Notes: generated by a model from the letters alone, not told the origin. A stretch of 11,283 bases of DNA from Neocallimastix lanati (nom. inval.) (GCA_016946835.1 JACVTC010000706.1:1-11283); one strand, 5' to 3'. Positions 1 through 9,048 are shown, counted from the stretch's first letter. Made by a program: numbers and translations.

Positions 1-35
1 TATATATATATATTTTTTTTTTTTTTTTTTTTTTT
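1..35. repeat. TA dinucleotide repeat followed by T23 tract
   Basis: Positions 1-13 are alternating TA and 13-35 are an uninterrupted run of 23 T. On the element strand this is an A23 tract followed by TA repeats, lying about 45 bases past the last pol stop (82-84). That is where a polypurine tract and the 3' LTR would be expected, but the run has no G and the LTR start is not visible, so it could equally be a simple repeat or a poly(A)-like end. Confidence 0.75.
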
Positions 36-81
36 AGGTAGTGATTTATTTTAAACTATTATTATTTTTTAAATATTAATA

Positions 82-1150
82 TTAATCAGTAATTTCTACA
101 AAACTACTTATATAAGGAATAACATTTTTAAGATGTATATTTCTTTCGGCAACTTCATTTATTAGAAATTGGATCACAAACTGTAACAGTATTAAATTGT
201 TGCTTAACTATTTTTAATGGTCCAATAAAATAAGGGTCCAATTTTCTTCTATTAAAATTCCTGATTAATACTAAATCTCAAGCTTTAAAATTCACTTCTT
301 AATCTTTTAATCTGTTTTCTTCTATCTTTCCATAGGTTCATTAGCAGTTTCTATATTCCGAATAGCTTCATTAATCCATTTATTATGTGTAATAAATTTC
401 TTAAATAATAGTCTTCATCAGTTTCATCTTCATGTTTTTGATCAACATTAATTGTAAGTTCGAAAGGTTGCAAATCCCTTCTACCATAAAGTAATTCAAA
501 ACTGCTATATTTTGTTACTTCACTTCTTCGCTGTTCTAAGCGCCCATAAAGCACTGGTAGAATATCATCCCAATCTTTATTATTTTTTTCCTAAAAGCCG
601 CAAATATTTTCCAATTTCTCTATTTCTATTCTCACTTCTCCATTAGAAGGTGATGATACGTAGACACCATTATGTACATATACATCAGGCAAATCGAGAA
701 AAGCTTTAGTTTTATCTGAAATAAGTTGTGGGCGCATTATCTGTAATTAATACTCTGGTATTCCATGCCTCGAAAACACATTAATTAAAAATCTTATTAC
801 ATCTTCAGATGTCTGTTTTTTCTAATGGTTCAGCTTCCACCCATTTGTGTAAGGTAGTCAACTAATACTATGATAATTTATTTCCTCTAGCAGTTGTATA
901 TAATGGACCAACTAAATCTAAACCAACTCTTGTGAAAGGCAATCCTGGTGGTGTTGGAATATCTACAGGGTATTCTATTTTGAGGCTGTGGCTTATACAT
1001 TTGACATTTCTTACAACATTTTATAAATATTTTTATATCTTTATTCATTCCTTTCCAAAAGTAATCTCTTTTTAATCTATGATAGGTTTTTATAACAACC
1101 TTCATGTCCTACGTTATGTGCTAAATTAATTAATTTCCATTTTTCTTTTT
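82..1150 (-). pseudogene. Pol: integrase (HHCC zinc domain, DDE core, GPY/F module), frameshifted
   Basis: Integrase, which joins the retrotransposon cDNA to host DNA. From right to left: an HHCC zinc-binding domain (His codons at 1116-1118 and 1104-1106, spaced H-x3-H; Cys at 1013-1015 and 1004-1006, spaced C-x2-C). The catalytic core follows, with first Asp at 916-918 in VGLDLVGP, second Asp at 739-741 in ITDNAP, and Glu at 631-633 after SNGEV in a shifted frame. The net Asp-to-Glu distance is 108 bases, exactly a D-35-E spacing. Then come SFELLYGR (about 480-503), a GPY/F-like module (KLDPYFIGPL, about 195-250), and a C-terminal HLKNVIPY ending in TAA at 82-84. Frame changes occur near 1090, 965, 880, 735, 634 and 155. 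No chromodomain is visible after the GPY/F module. Confidence 0.92.
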
Positions 1151-1288
1151 CATCAAAAATTACTCGTCTTAAATTATTATTTTGTTTATAATAATAATCC
1201 CATCTATTTCTACAAATTTTTGTTTATATAATTATCAATAAAATCATTTAAAAATTTTCATCATTATTATTATTTTCATTAATATTTA

Positions 1289-1322
<34 letters not shown>

Positions 1323-2440
1323 GTAATCATTATTATTAGGTGTAACATTTATTACGAAATTTGTATCTAGATATACATTATTGTTAGATAAAATATTCTT
1401 GAGTAAATTTTTATTTATATCATTATTTATTTATTATAATGGAGTTATTTAACATTTCATTATTATCATCCTTTTGAATGTTATTATTTGAAAAATTATT
1501 ATTAATTTTATCAATTTTTAAAATATTATTATATTTCTTTTTTCCTATAGTTATACTTCTATGATCTTCTTGTTCATGTTTTATTAAGAGATTTTTGGGT
1601 TGAATATTTTTATCAATATTCAAAATTTTATTGAATTTATTATTAATGCTTATATTATTTGATTTACAATATTATTTTTTTTATTTTCATTTTCTTTGAA
1701 TTTCATTTGTTGTACTCCTCATTTTTTATATCTCTAAATAAGCATTATTTTGAATTACATTATTATTTAATATTTCGGTTTTAAAACTTGTTCCTTTGTT
1801 AAATGATTATTATTTTTATATTCATCATGTATATTATTATATTTGTATTATAATTTTCTTTGTTTTCAATTTGAATAGTTATTTTGAATAATGTTTACAA
1901 TTTTTTAATTTTCATCTAAGTAATTAATTTTATTATAATTATTATTTTCATTGAGATTATTATTTTTATTCCTATTATTATTTCCAACAAAATTATTTTC
2001 ATTAGGATTATTGCCTTTATCATAATTGCTATTTTATTACAATTGCTATTTTCATTATGATTATTGTTTTTTATTATAATTGTTATTTTTAATATAATTA
2101 TTATTAGTATTAAAGTTATTATTTTTATTAAACCCATTAATTTCTATTTTTTATCAGAGATATTATTTTTATTATAATTATTATTGTTTTCATTCTCATA
2201 TAATTTATGATTATTTGTGATATTATTTATTTTTATTTTTTCAGATAAATTGCTATTTTTAATAGTATTTTTATTGTCTATTTTTATAAATAAATTGTCA
2301 TTAGTATTTTCCCTACTGATTTTATTCTTGATTTATTAATTTCATTAGGAATTATTATTTCTCATAATTCTCTTTTAAAATAATATTTTTAATTGAATTA
2401 TTATCTTTATTAAAATTGTTTTCCAAAATAATATTTTTAT
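1150..2440 (-). pseudogene. Pol: Asn-rich low-complexity linker between RNase H and integrase
   Basis: About 1.3 kb between the last RNase H motif and the integrase zinc domain. The minus strand reads mainly as AAT (Asn) with Lys, Ile, Asp, Tyr and Glu mixed in; a clear stretch is 1423-1623, beginning MNIDKNIQPKNLL. A pure TTA/ATT run at about 1290-1322 encodes polyasparagine. The frame alternates between Asn-coding and Ile-coding phases and contains several stops, as expected of AAT-type repeats with indels. Ty3/gypsy pol proteins normally have only a short connector here. Near the integrase side (about 1150-1200) ordinary sequence such as NNLRRVIFDEKEKW resumes. No domain is recognisable in the block. 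It could be a genuine low-complexity insertion carried by this lineage or a locally expanded repeat in this copy. Confidence 0.7.
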
Positions 2441-2860
2441 TTTCTTCTACATTCTTATTTGTATATCTTCACCAGAATTTAATCTTGAAAGTGCATCTGC
2501 AATTACATTTCTCCTCCCCTCTTCATATAAGACTTTAACTTTTAAAATACTGAATTCCGTAATCCATTTAATTGACGGGCTAGAAGTAGGTTCTTTACTA
2601 TTGAAAATATAAACTAAGGATTTATGATCAGTGTATAAAATAGTTTCAAAATTATTACCTGTTAAAAATGGTCTAAATTTCATAATACAATAGTAAGCAG
2701 CTAATCCTTCCAAATCCGTAATACTATAGTTTAATTCTGCATTTACTAAGGTACGACTTTCAAAATAAATAGGCTTTTCATCATTATTCTCATCTAACTG
2801 AATAAGAACTCACCAATACCATATTTAGAGGAGTCCGTACGAATAATAAATGTTTTTCAG
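2440..2860 (-). pseudogene. Pol: RNase H domain
   Basis: RNase H, which degrades the RNA strand of the RNA/cDNA hybrid. The four acidic active-site residues are visible: Asp in IRTDSSKYGIG (codon 2833-2835), Glu in ITDLEGLAA (just right of 2707), Asp in LYTDHKSL (about 2627-2629) and Asp in VIADALSRL (about 2495-2497). The frame is open from about 2812 to 2447. It is separated from the first Asp by one frame change at 2803-2814, where one frame runs into a TAG. Otherwise the domain is of normal gypsy length and continues from the RT connection region. The left end runs directly into the Asn-rich block. Confidence 0.93.
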
Positions 2861-3820
2861 AAACAGGAGGTGATAAAATAGGAGCAGAAAATTATTTTAT
2901 TTTTTAATTCAACAAAAGCCTTATTAGTAGTATTAGTCCATACAAAAGGAACATTTTTTTTGTAAGTTCATATAATAGTTTAGCAATTTGAGCAAATTAT
3001 AAATGAATTTCCTATAATAGCCAATAGCACCTAAAAAAGAACGTAGTTGCTTAATATTTTTAGGAGTAACCAATTCATAATAACATTCACTTTTGAATCA
3101 ATAGGACTAATTCCTTTAGTAGATAATTTGTGTCCTAATAATTCTACTTCTTCTTTAAAAAAAATGACATTTCTCTAAATTAATTTTTAATCCATTATTA
3201 TGTAGAATTTGAAAACCTTTCAAGATCTTTAATATGCTGATCCATAGAGGGAGAATACACAACAAGATCATCGATATAGACAAAGACACAAAACACCAAT
3301 CAAGTCAAGAATATTCGGTTCATCTCCCTTTGAAAATTTGGGGAGCATTACACAACCCAAAAGGCATAGCTTGAAAATTAAAATTACCATAAATAGTAGT
3401 AAAACACGTAATATCTCTATCATAAGGATGCTTAGGAATTTGATGGTATCCTGAAAATAAATCAATTGTTGAAAGAACTGCGGTGTTTCCTACATAATAA
3501 AGAATATCATCGATAATAGGAAGGGCATAGGCATCTTTCTTCGTACAGTTATTTACTACTCTATAATAAACGCACATTCTTACTTGACCATTTTTTTTAA
3601 CACAAGAACACTGGTGAAGACCAAGGAGAATTTGAAAAGGAACAATTAATTTATTGTTAATGATTTAATTATTTCTTTTTTTAGAGCATCTGCTTGTACT
3701 TTAGAGAGTCTATATGCTCTCTGTTTAACAGGGTGAGTACCAGGAACTAAATTAATTCTATGAGGAAATAATTTAGAATTACCTAAATCATCTGTTTTAA
3801 CAGCTAAAATATCCGTGTAT
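2860..3820 (-). pseudogene. Pol: Ty3/gypsy reverse transcriptase
   Basis: RNA-dependent DNA polymerase of the element. From right to left: the N-terminal HRINLVPGTHPVKQRAYRLS (about 3700-3760), a broken NSPWSSPV motif (about 3605-3635), and a frame open from 3577 to 3320. That frame carries MCVYYRVVNN, STIDLFSGYHQI (first catalytic Asp at 3461-3463), FTTIYGNF and MPFGLCNAPQIF. The YIDD box lies at 3267-3278 in another frame, followed by YSPSMDQHIKDLE and the thumb/connection sequence LRSFLGAIGYYRKF (about 2990-3045). All three catalytic Asp are present. Two departures from the family pattern are seen: VDYR reads as VYYR, and the residue after HQIP is Lys rather than the usual Met. Frame changes occur near 3830, 3655-3580 (at least two), 3325-3280 and further left. 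Confidence 0.94.
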
Positions 3821-4200
3821 GATAAAAATAAATTTTAATTGTATCTCTAATAGAAGAAGGTACTTCAGATAATATGTCGTGTACAAGCGAAATTTTCTTA
3901 TCATTTTGCAGAGATTTTAAATCGACAAAAGATGAATTATCATCAGAAGTTATTAAAAGAATAGCGGGACAAATTTTTGAATCATTATTAAGAAATAACA
4001 CATTATTATCAATAGAAAATAAATCATTATTATTAAGAACTTCATCATTAGATAATATTAAATTATCAAAATCACTAATATTTATATTAGAAATATCACT
4101 ACACAAAAAAATTTGAACACGCACAATAATTGATAATACCATCACAACACGTAACATAATTTTCAGAATCATTTTTATTAATATTTAAATCATTAACATT
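3804..4200 (-). pseudogene. Pol: protease-RT spacer
   Basis: A frame open from 4172 to 3804 joins the end of the protease to the beginning of RT. Its right part is Asn/Asp/Leu-rich (SNINISDFDNLIL) without a known domain. Its left part (VHDILSEVPSSIRDTIK) resembles the segment that precedes RT in many gypsy elements. Translation hits a stop at 3804-3806; the continuing RT sequence (SYTDILAVKTDDLG) lies in the next frame, with the change at about 3821-3840 in an A/T run. No catalytic function is expected for this piece. Confidence 0.7.
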
Positions 4201-4915
4201 AGAAAAAATTTACATTATACATTAAATTAGAAAGTTCAATAAAATCACCATTATCATTTTTATGTAATAAAGATAAAGTATCATCAACTAAATCTAGCAC
4301 AAATCTATTTTTCTTAAGCGTGTCCAATACCAATTAACACGTCGAAAATATCATCTTTTTCTATTTTTCTGAAATAGTCTTTGAAAGTGTAGCCGCCTAT
4401 CTCAATTTCTAATTCGTATACATCCGAAGAAATATAATTATTAGAATAAGCCTGGAATATTCTTTCCGAAATAGTTTCCAACGGCCGTTTTATTGTATTT
4501 TATACTTCTCGAATGCAGCAGCAGTGATTAAATTAACACTTACACAAGAGTCTAAGAATATTTCTGCGGAGGATCCTTCAATAGTACCATTTACTTTGAT
4601 AACTTTATAGTCGCTTAATAATGATAAAGCATTTATTAAAAATTCTTTGCTGGTACTTTTAATTAATTTTTGTTCTTTGTTAAACCCGGTACGAAATTTA
4701 GGACATAAGTCCAATAAGTGTGCCAGTTTAAGTTTGACTTCTATATTGGTAACATCTTTAACCAGGTCATTTATATCATAATTATCAACCAAATTGATCA
4801 TTTTAATATGTTTCTCTAATTTTGACGTCTTAGTATTACCTCCATTTTCATTTTCGTTTGTAGTATTGGATATTATCTCTTTAATTCTATTTAATTTGTT
4901 AATTTTTTTTGCGTT
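4200..4915 (-). pseudogene. Pol: retropepsin-like aspartic protease
   Basis: Protease that would process the Gag-Pol polyprotein; the active enzyme is a dimer. The frame from about 4915 to 4490 contains VKLKLAHLLDLCPKFRTGF, a segment typical just before gypsy proteases, then VIKVNGTIEGSSAEIFLDS and CVSVNLIT. The active-site triplet reads Asp-Ser-Cys (4544-4552) instead of Asp-Ser/Thr-Gly. After a frame change at about 4492 the flap and second half follow (YELEIEIGGYTF). After another change at about 4318 the C-terminal FVLDLVDDTLSLL follows the conserved FDVLIGI. The fold is recognised by order and hydrophobic pattern. Whether Cys at the third active-site position is a lesion or a lineage feature cannot be told from one copy. 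Confidence 0.85.
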
Positions 4916-5011
4916 TGAAAATATTTGGCTGGTTTATATATGATATTTCTAAATGTTCCAATTTTTCTGTGTTATTATTACTATTATTATTAGTATTAAT
5001 ATTATCATTAA

Positions 5012-5053
<42 letters not shown>

Positions 5054-6127
5054 TATTATTATTATTATTGATATTATTAGAATTGTCATTATTGTTAATA
5101 TTATTATTATCATCATCAATATTAATATTATGATTATTATTATTATTATAATTTAAATTATTTGGATCATCCTCTATATTCATATTATCTTCATCTCGAA
5201 TATTTCCATTATTATTAATTTCAATAATATCTGGATTTTCTCTAAAATTAACCTTTTTTGTAGAAGAAAGATTTTCAACCTTCAATTATTTTATTATTAT
5301 TTAGTTCCTCATTATTATTACTATCATTATAATTATCATTATTATTATTTATTTGTTTCATGGCTGGAGTGTGAATAGGAACTGGATTATCTTTAAGATG
5401 AAGCCTTTGTGTTTCTTTATAAGGCCTCTTATATTTTTCTTTATTTTGTTTGCCTTTTCTCTGAGCAGCAAAAACAACTTCATCCTGGAATTCTTCATTG
5501 GTATCTCTTAAATAAACATTATTATTATTATTTTTATTATAATTGTTATTATAATAATCATTTTTTTCATTATCATTATCCTTAATATTATTATTACAAT
5601 GATTATTACAATTATTATAATGATTATTATTATCATCGATATAATAATCATTATTATCATTTCTCATTTTACATTATCACTATTACATTTCATAATACTA
5701 TTATTATAATTATAATTATAGTTATTGTAATTTTATAATTATTATTATGATTGTAATTATTAGTATGGTTATTATTATAATTATCATTACTATAATCACT
5801 ATTACTATAATTATTATTAAGATTCTTATTGTTATAATTACTAGTATTATTATTAATATTACTATTATTATTAATATTACTATTATTATTATTAATATAA
5901 CTATGACTATTATTATTATAATTATTGTTATTAATATTACCTCGATTATTATAATCATCATTATTATAATTATTACCATTATTAACAAAAATTATAAATA
6001 TTATTATAACTATTATTATGATTATCATTACTATTATTATTATTATTAGTACTATTATTATTATTATTATTACCATTATTACCAAAATTATAATTATTAT
6101 TATAACTATTATTATGATTATCATTAC

Positions 6128-6158
<31 letters not shown>

Positions 6159-6690
6159 ACTATTACTATTATTATCATTATTGTAACGATTATTAATGTA
6201 ATTATTATTATATATGTAATTATTATTTTGTTATTTTATGGTTATTGTTATTATTAAAGTTATTGTTATTATTAGTATTATTGTTATTGTTACAATTTGG
6301 TTTATTGCGATAATTATTATTACTATTATAATTATCATAAATATTATAATTATTATAATTATTATTATCATTATCATTGGAATTGGTATTAAAATTATCT
6401 TTTCTATTAACTAAATAAATATTCTCATTGTTTTTATAGTTGTTGTCTTTATTCTTGATATCCATTTCTTCATTATTTCCATAATTTTCATTTCTTTCAT
6501 TATTATTAATTAGTAAATTATTATTTTTATTTTTAATATTCTTATAATATATATTATTTTCATTATAATTATTAGGTTCATTAATATTATTATTATTATT
6601 ATAATGATTATTGAAGTTATCATTACAATAATTGTCGTTATTTATACATAAAAGGGTGGTTTGTTTACTGGAAGTTGGCTTTCTCCCATA
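4880..6690 (-). pseudogene. Asn-rich low-complexity linker between Gag and protease
   Basis: About 1.8 kb whose minus strand encodes very long asparagine tracts (AAT codons with interspersed Tyr, Ser, Asp, His, Thr). Open stretches are 6465-6223, 5667-5275 and 5285-4899. Between about 6178 and 5690 one phase switches from Asn to Ile coding, showing indels. Within it, 5400-5520 encodes a non-repetitive charged segment (DTNEEFQDEVVFAAQRKG, then KQNKEKYKRPYKETQRLHL), which looks like genuine Gag-Pol linker sequence. The frames 5667-5275 and 5285-4899 overlap by about 11 bases and are out of phase. A frame change at an A8 run (about 4900-4910) leads into the protease frame. The plus-strand Ile/Leu frames in this block are mirror images of the repeat. 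Confidence 0.75.
5970..6144. repeat. Imperfect direct duplication inside the Asn-rich tract
   Basis: The stretch 5975-6048 recurs at 6072-6144. The right-hand 49 bases (6000-6048 and 6096-6144) match perfectly at a 96-base offset, while the left part is offset by 97 because of a one-base difference at an A5/A4 run. The unit contains marker triplets (TAAC, ATGATTATCATTAC) that make it recognisable against the ATT background. It suggests growth of the tract by segment duplication and not only by single-codon slippage. Confidence 0.7.
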
Positions 6691-6692
6691 AT

Positions 6693-8245
6693 CTATTTTA
6701 AATTGCTATCGCTTCTAATATTTTGCTGATGAGGATTTTGATTATCAAAGTACCTAGGATTACTTTTATTTTTTATTTCCTCCATATTTCTTGCATTGTT
6801 GTAGTTATCATTGTTTATAGTTGTCATAATTAGTATTATTAGTATTATAATTATTATTTCCATAATTACTATTACTGTTATAATTATTATTTCTATTATA
6901 ATTATTATTGTTATTATACATATTATTGTTATTATAATTATTATTGTTATAATTGCTATTAATATAATTATTATTGCTATAATTGTTATTATTATAATTA
7001 TCATTGTTATTATAATTATTTTTTCCTCTATTGTTGTTCCTAAAATTATAATTACCATTGTTAATATTATTATTATTGGAATTATTATTATAGTTACCAA
7101 AATTATTATTATTATTATTATTATTGTTACTGTTATTGAAATTATTATTATTATTATTATTGTTACTGTTATAGAAATTATTATAATTATTATTATTGTT
7201 ATTATAATTACTGTTATAATTATTATTATCATATAGAGTATTATAATTATTATTATTATTATTATTAATATTATAATTATTTCCATTATTTCGTTATTAA
7301 ACATTCTATTTCCGTTATTATTATAATTATTTTCATTATTAAATCCAGAATTAAATTTTCCGAAGGTCATTAATTGATTCTGATCCTGACTATAATTAAG
7401 AGATTTATTTTTATTTCTTAAATTTCTTTTGTTACATTCTCTTGCTTTGTGACCTGGTTTGCCACAGAGGTAGCAAGTAATATTTCTAAATTGATTATTA
7501 TTATTGTTGTTATAATTATACCTTGAATTAAATCTTCCTTGACGATATCGGCCAGTAGAAAACAGATCAGCATTGCCCACATAATACGCATTTTGGATAG
7601 AGTTATCTAAATCCCTATTTCCTTCGGTCAATCCTCTATATAATGGATGTTCTAATAAAGAATTTCGACAATTAGAATTATTTGGAAGACCATAGAAGTG
7701 TTGAGAAATTCATTATTTCCTATGGTCCTTTTTTCGGCTTTCTCGGCTCTTACAGCCACTTCAAAAGCATCCGACAAGGTATCACATTCGGCTAAGAGAA
7801 TTTGAGAATGAACATGTATTCTTGATTTTATTGAATTTAAATAATCATCGACGGATATAATTTTCTGATAATCTCTATCTAATCGATGATACAAGTTTAA
7901 ATAACGGTAGTTAAAATTCTTTATATTTTCATTTTGTTTTATTTCAGATTTTTTAAAATGGAGCATTTATCAGCTGGTTTTATATCCATATACTTTTCAA
8001 TAGCTGATTGCACCTCTTTATAGTTTGGATACCTTGTGATATTATTTCGAGTGGTTACTAATGATTTCAAAACGTTTCTCAAGTCAGCCTCAACGGCTAT
8101 TTTTAAACCATACAAAAATTCTGGATGAATCTTGGATGTCATGCATTTCCATGACACCCTTAAAATCTTCTATCCATGTGTCTATGTCTTTACCATAGTC
8201 ATAGAGATATGGTAGATCACGTTTTACTTTGGAAGCGTCAACCAT
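6693..8245 (-). pseudogene. Gag: capsid-like region and CCHC nucleocapsid, frameshifted
   Basis: Structural protein of the virus-like particle; it binds and packages the element RNA. The start is ATG at 8243-8245, the first Met after the leader, giving MVDASKVKRDLPYLYDYG and DTWIEDFKGVMEMHDI. After a frame change at about 8098-8115 the next frame carries AVEADLRNVLKSL and NAIEKYMDI-like sequence (read as SAIEKYMDIK). A second change occurs at a T4A6 run (7948-7957) and a third near 7680-7710. The capsid part ends and a canonical zinc knuckle follows at 7434-7475: CYLCGKPGHKAREC, spacing C-x2-C-x4-H-x4-C. Downstream, from about 7300 to 6820, the chain becomes almost pure Asn/Tyr, with a switch to an Ile-coding phase at about 7290. 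The non-repetitive tail PRYFDNQNPHQQNIRSD ends at TAG 6693-6695. Confidence 0.88.
7126..7197. repeat. 36-bp tandem duplication in the Gag Asn tract
   Basis: GTTACTGTTAT followed by a GAAATTATTATT run begins at 7126 and again at 7162, giving a 36-base (12-codon) period that keeps frame. The second copy differs by a few substitutions. It lies in the Asn/Tyr-rich C-terminal part of Gag. Confidence 0.65.
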
Positions 8246-8440
8246 TATTAACTAACTACTAAAAAAAATGAAAGAAAACTTATATTTAATACGTTATTTA
8301 TTTTTCTTATTTAGTTTCAACTTATCTCTAATATTATTTATTTATTTTTACTATTATATATATATAATATTTTAATAAAAAAAAAAAATAATTTTTTTTT
8401 TTTTTTATAATATTATTATTATTTTCATATAATTTAATAG
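8246..8440 (-). other. Untranslated leader between LTR-like unit and Gag start
   Basis: About 195 bases of A/T-only or nearly A/T-only sequence with T12-A12-type runs and a TA repeat near 8350-8370. On the element strand a T8-AG just ahead of the Gag ATG (about 8258-8266) resembles a 3' splice site, but no convincing donor was identified. No tRNA-complementary primer site starting with TGG directly follows the CA end at 8441. Confidence 0.5.
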
Positions 8441-8521
8441 TGCAGCGCCCGGATTCTCCACCAAAAATATGATACGATATATTTTAAATATTCGTATTTA
8501 CAATAGTTTTGGGGCGCTACA
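8441..8521 (-). repeat. 81-bp LTR-like unit with TG/CA ends and terminal inverted repeats
   Basis: On the element strand the unit begins TGTAGCGCCCC and ends GGGCGCTGCA. These ends are inverted repeats matching at 9 of 10 positions and have the TG...CA termini of LTRs. A second dyad (ATACGA at 8472-8477 with TCGTAT at 8492-8497) lies in the middle around an AT-rich, TATA-like core. This is the only GC-containing island between Gag and 11217, and it sits at the correct place for a 5' LTR. No flanking target duplication is expected on its left because the element interior lies there. An 81-bp LTR is very short but short LTRs are known in some Ty3/gypsy lineages. The second LTR is outside the window, so the call rests on position and termini only. 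An alternative is a TGG primer site at 8451-8463 with the LTR to its right. Confidence 0.55.
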
Positions 8522-8621
8522 CTGGGGAATTGTATTAAATTATATATTCTAATAAATAATATTATATTAATTTTATTTAGTTATTTAAAAAATTTTTATT
8601 TTATGATATTTTGTTTGTAAT

Positions 8622-8696
8622 ATTTTATTTTTATTTTATTTTAATTTTATTTTATTTTAATTTTATTTTATTTTATTTTATTTTATTTTATTTTTA
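8622..8696. repeat. TTTTA pentanucleotide microsatellite
   Basis: About 75 bases of repeated TTTTA with occasional TTTTAA and TTTTTA variants, ending at the TTTTTATCAT near 8697. It is a simple sequence repeat with no other recognisable content. Confidence 0.9.
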
Positions 8697-9048
8697 TCAT
8701 ATTAATTAACTATTAATAATTATGATTTAATTATAATATTCTATAATTAATTACTTAAACAACTAATTTTATTAAAACTAATAACTAAACTACTATCTCG
8801 ACTAATTAAAACATTTTTCTTATATTAAATCAACTATTACTAATTAACATATATCAATAATTTATTAACAAGTTTTTTTTTTTTTTTATAATAATATTTT
8901 TATATATTTTTTTTTCATAATTATTATCTCTATATTAAATCATAATTATTATATTTTATATAAACATTAATATAAAAGTTTATATTATAATAATTAAATT
9001 TTATACTATAATAATATTATTTTATATGATTTATAATTAATATAATTC

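Larger units (their letters stand above)
82..8521 (-). mobile_element. Ty3/gypsy-type LTR retrotransposon, frame-broken, left LTR not in window
   Basis: One element on the minus strand. The domain order is LTR-like end, Gag with zinc knuckle, protease, RT, RNase H, integrase, which is the Ty3/gypsy (Metaviridae) order. It would copy itself through an RNA packaged in Gag particles, reverse transcribe it and integrate the cDNA. The right boundary is set by the TG/CA-ended unit at 8441-8521. The left boundary is the last pol stop at 82-84; a matching LTR must lie left of position 1 if the element is complete. The reading frame changes at least 18 times, often at A or T runs, yet motif residues survive. 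Two Asn-rich blocks (4880-6690 plus the Gag tail, and 1150-2440) make the internal region longer than a usual gypsy element. Domain identity is firm; autonomous activity cannot be judged because the indels may be sequencing errors. Confidence 0.93.

Noticed and set aside
1916-2137. Minus-strand poly-Ile frame resembling a membrane protein
   Set aside because: It is the ATA/ATT phase of the Asn-coding repeat, not a designed hydrophobic segment.
3268-3465. Minus-strand frame of 65 codons overlapping RT
   Set aside because: Out-of-phase shadow of the RT frame at 3577-3320; only its last few codons coincide with true RT sequence because of a frame change.
3874-4116. Plus-strand 80-codon frame beginning MSCTSEIFLSF
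   Set aside because: It lies antisense to the protease-RT spacer, whose minus-strand frame is continuous with recognisable pol sequence.
5747-6257. Plus-strand open frames rich in Ile and Leu (also 4909-5156 and 6811-7236)
   Set aside because: They are the complement of AAT-coded Asn repeats on the minus strand; ATT and TTA runs stay open by composition and show no protein features.
8098-8115. Programmed ribosomal frameshift in Gag
   Set aside because: It falls inside the capsid-like region rather than at a Gag/Pol junction, and is one of many similar breaks at homopolymers.
8441-8463. tRNA 3' end on the plus strand, because it ends CTCCACCA
   Set aside because: No T-loop TTCGA, no complementary 5' acceptor and no cloverleaf upstream, which is AT-only.
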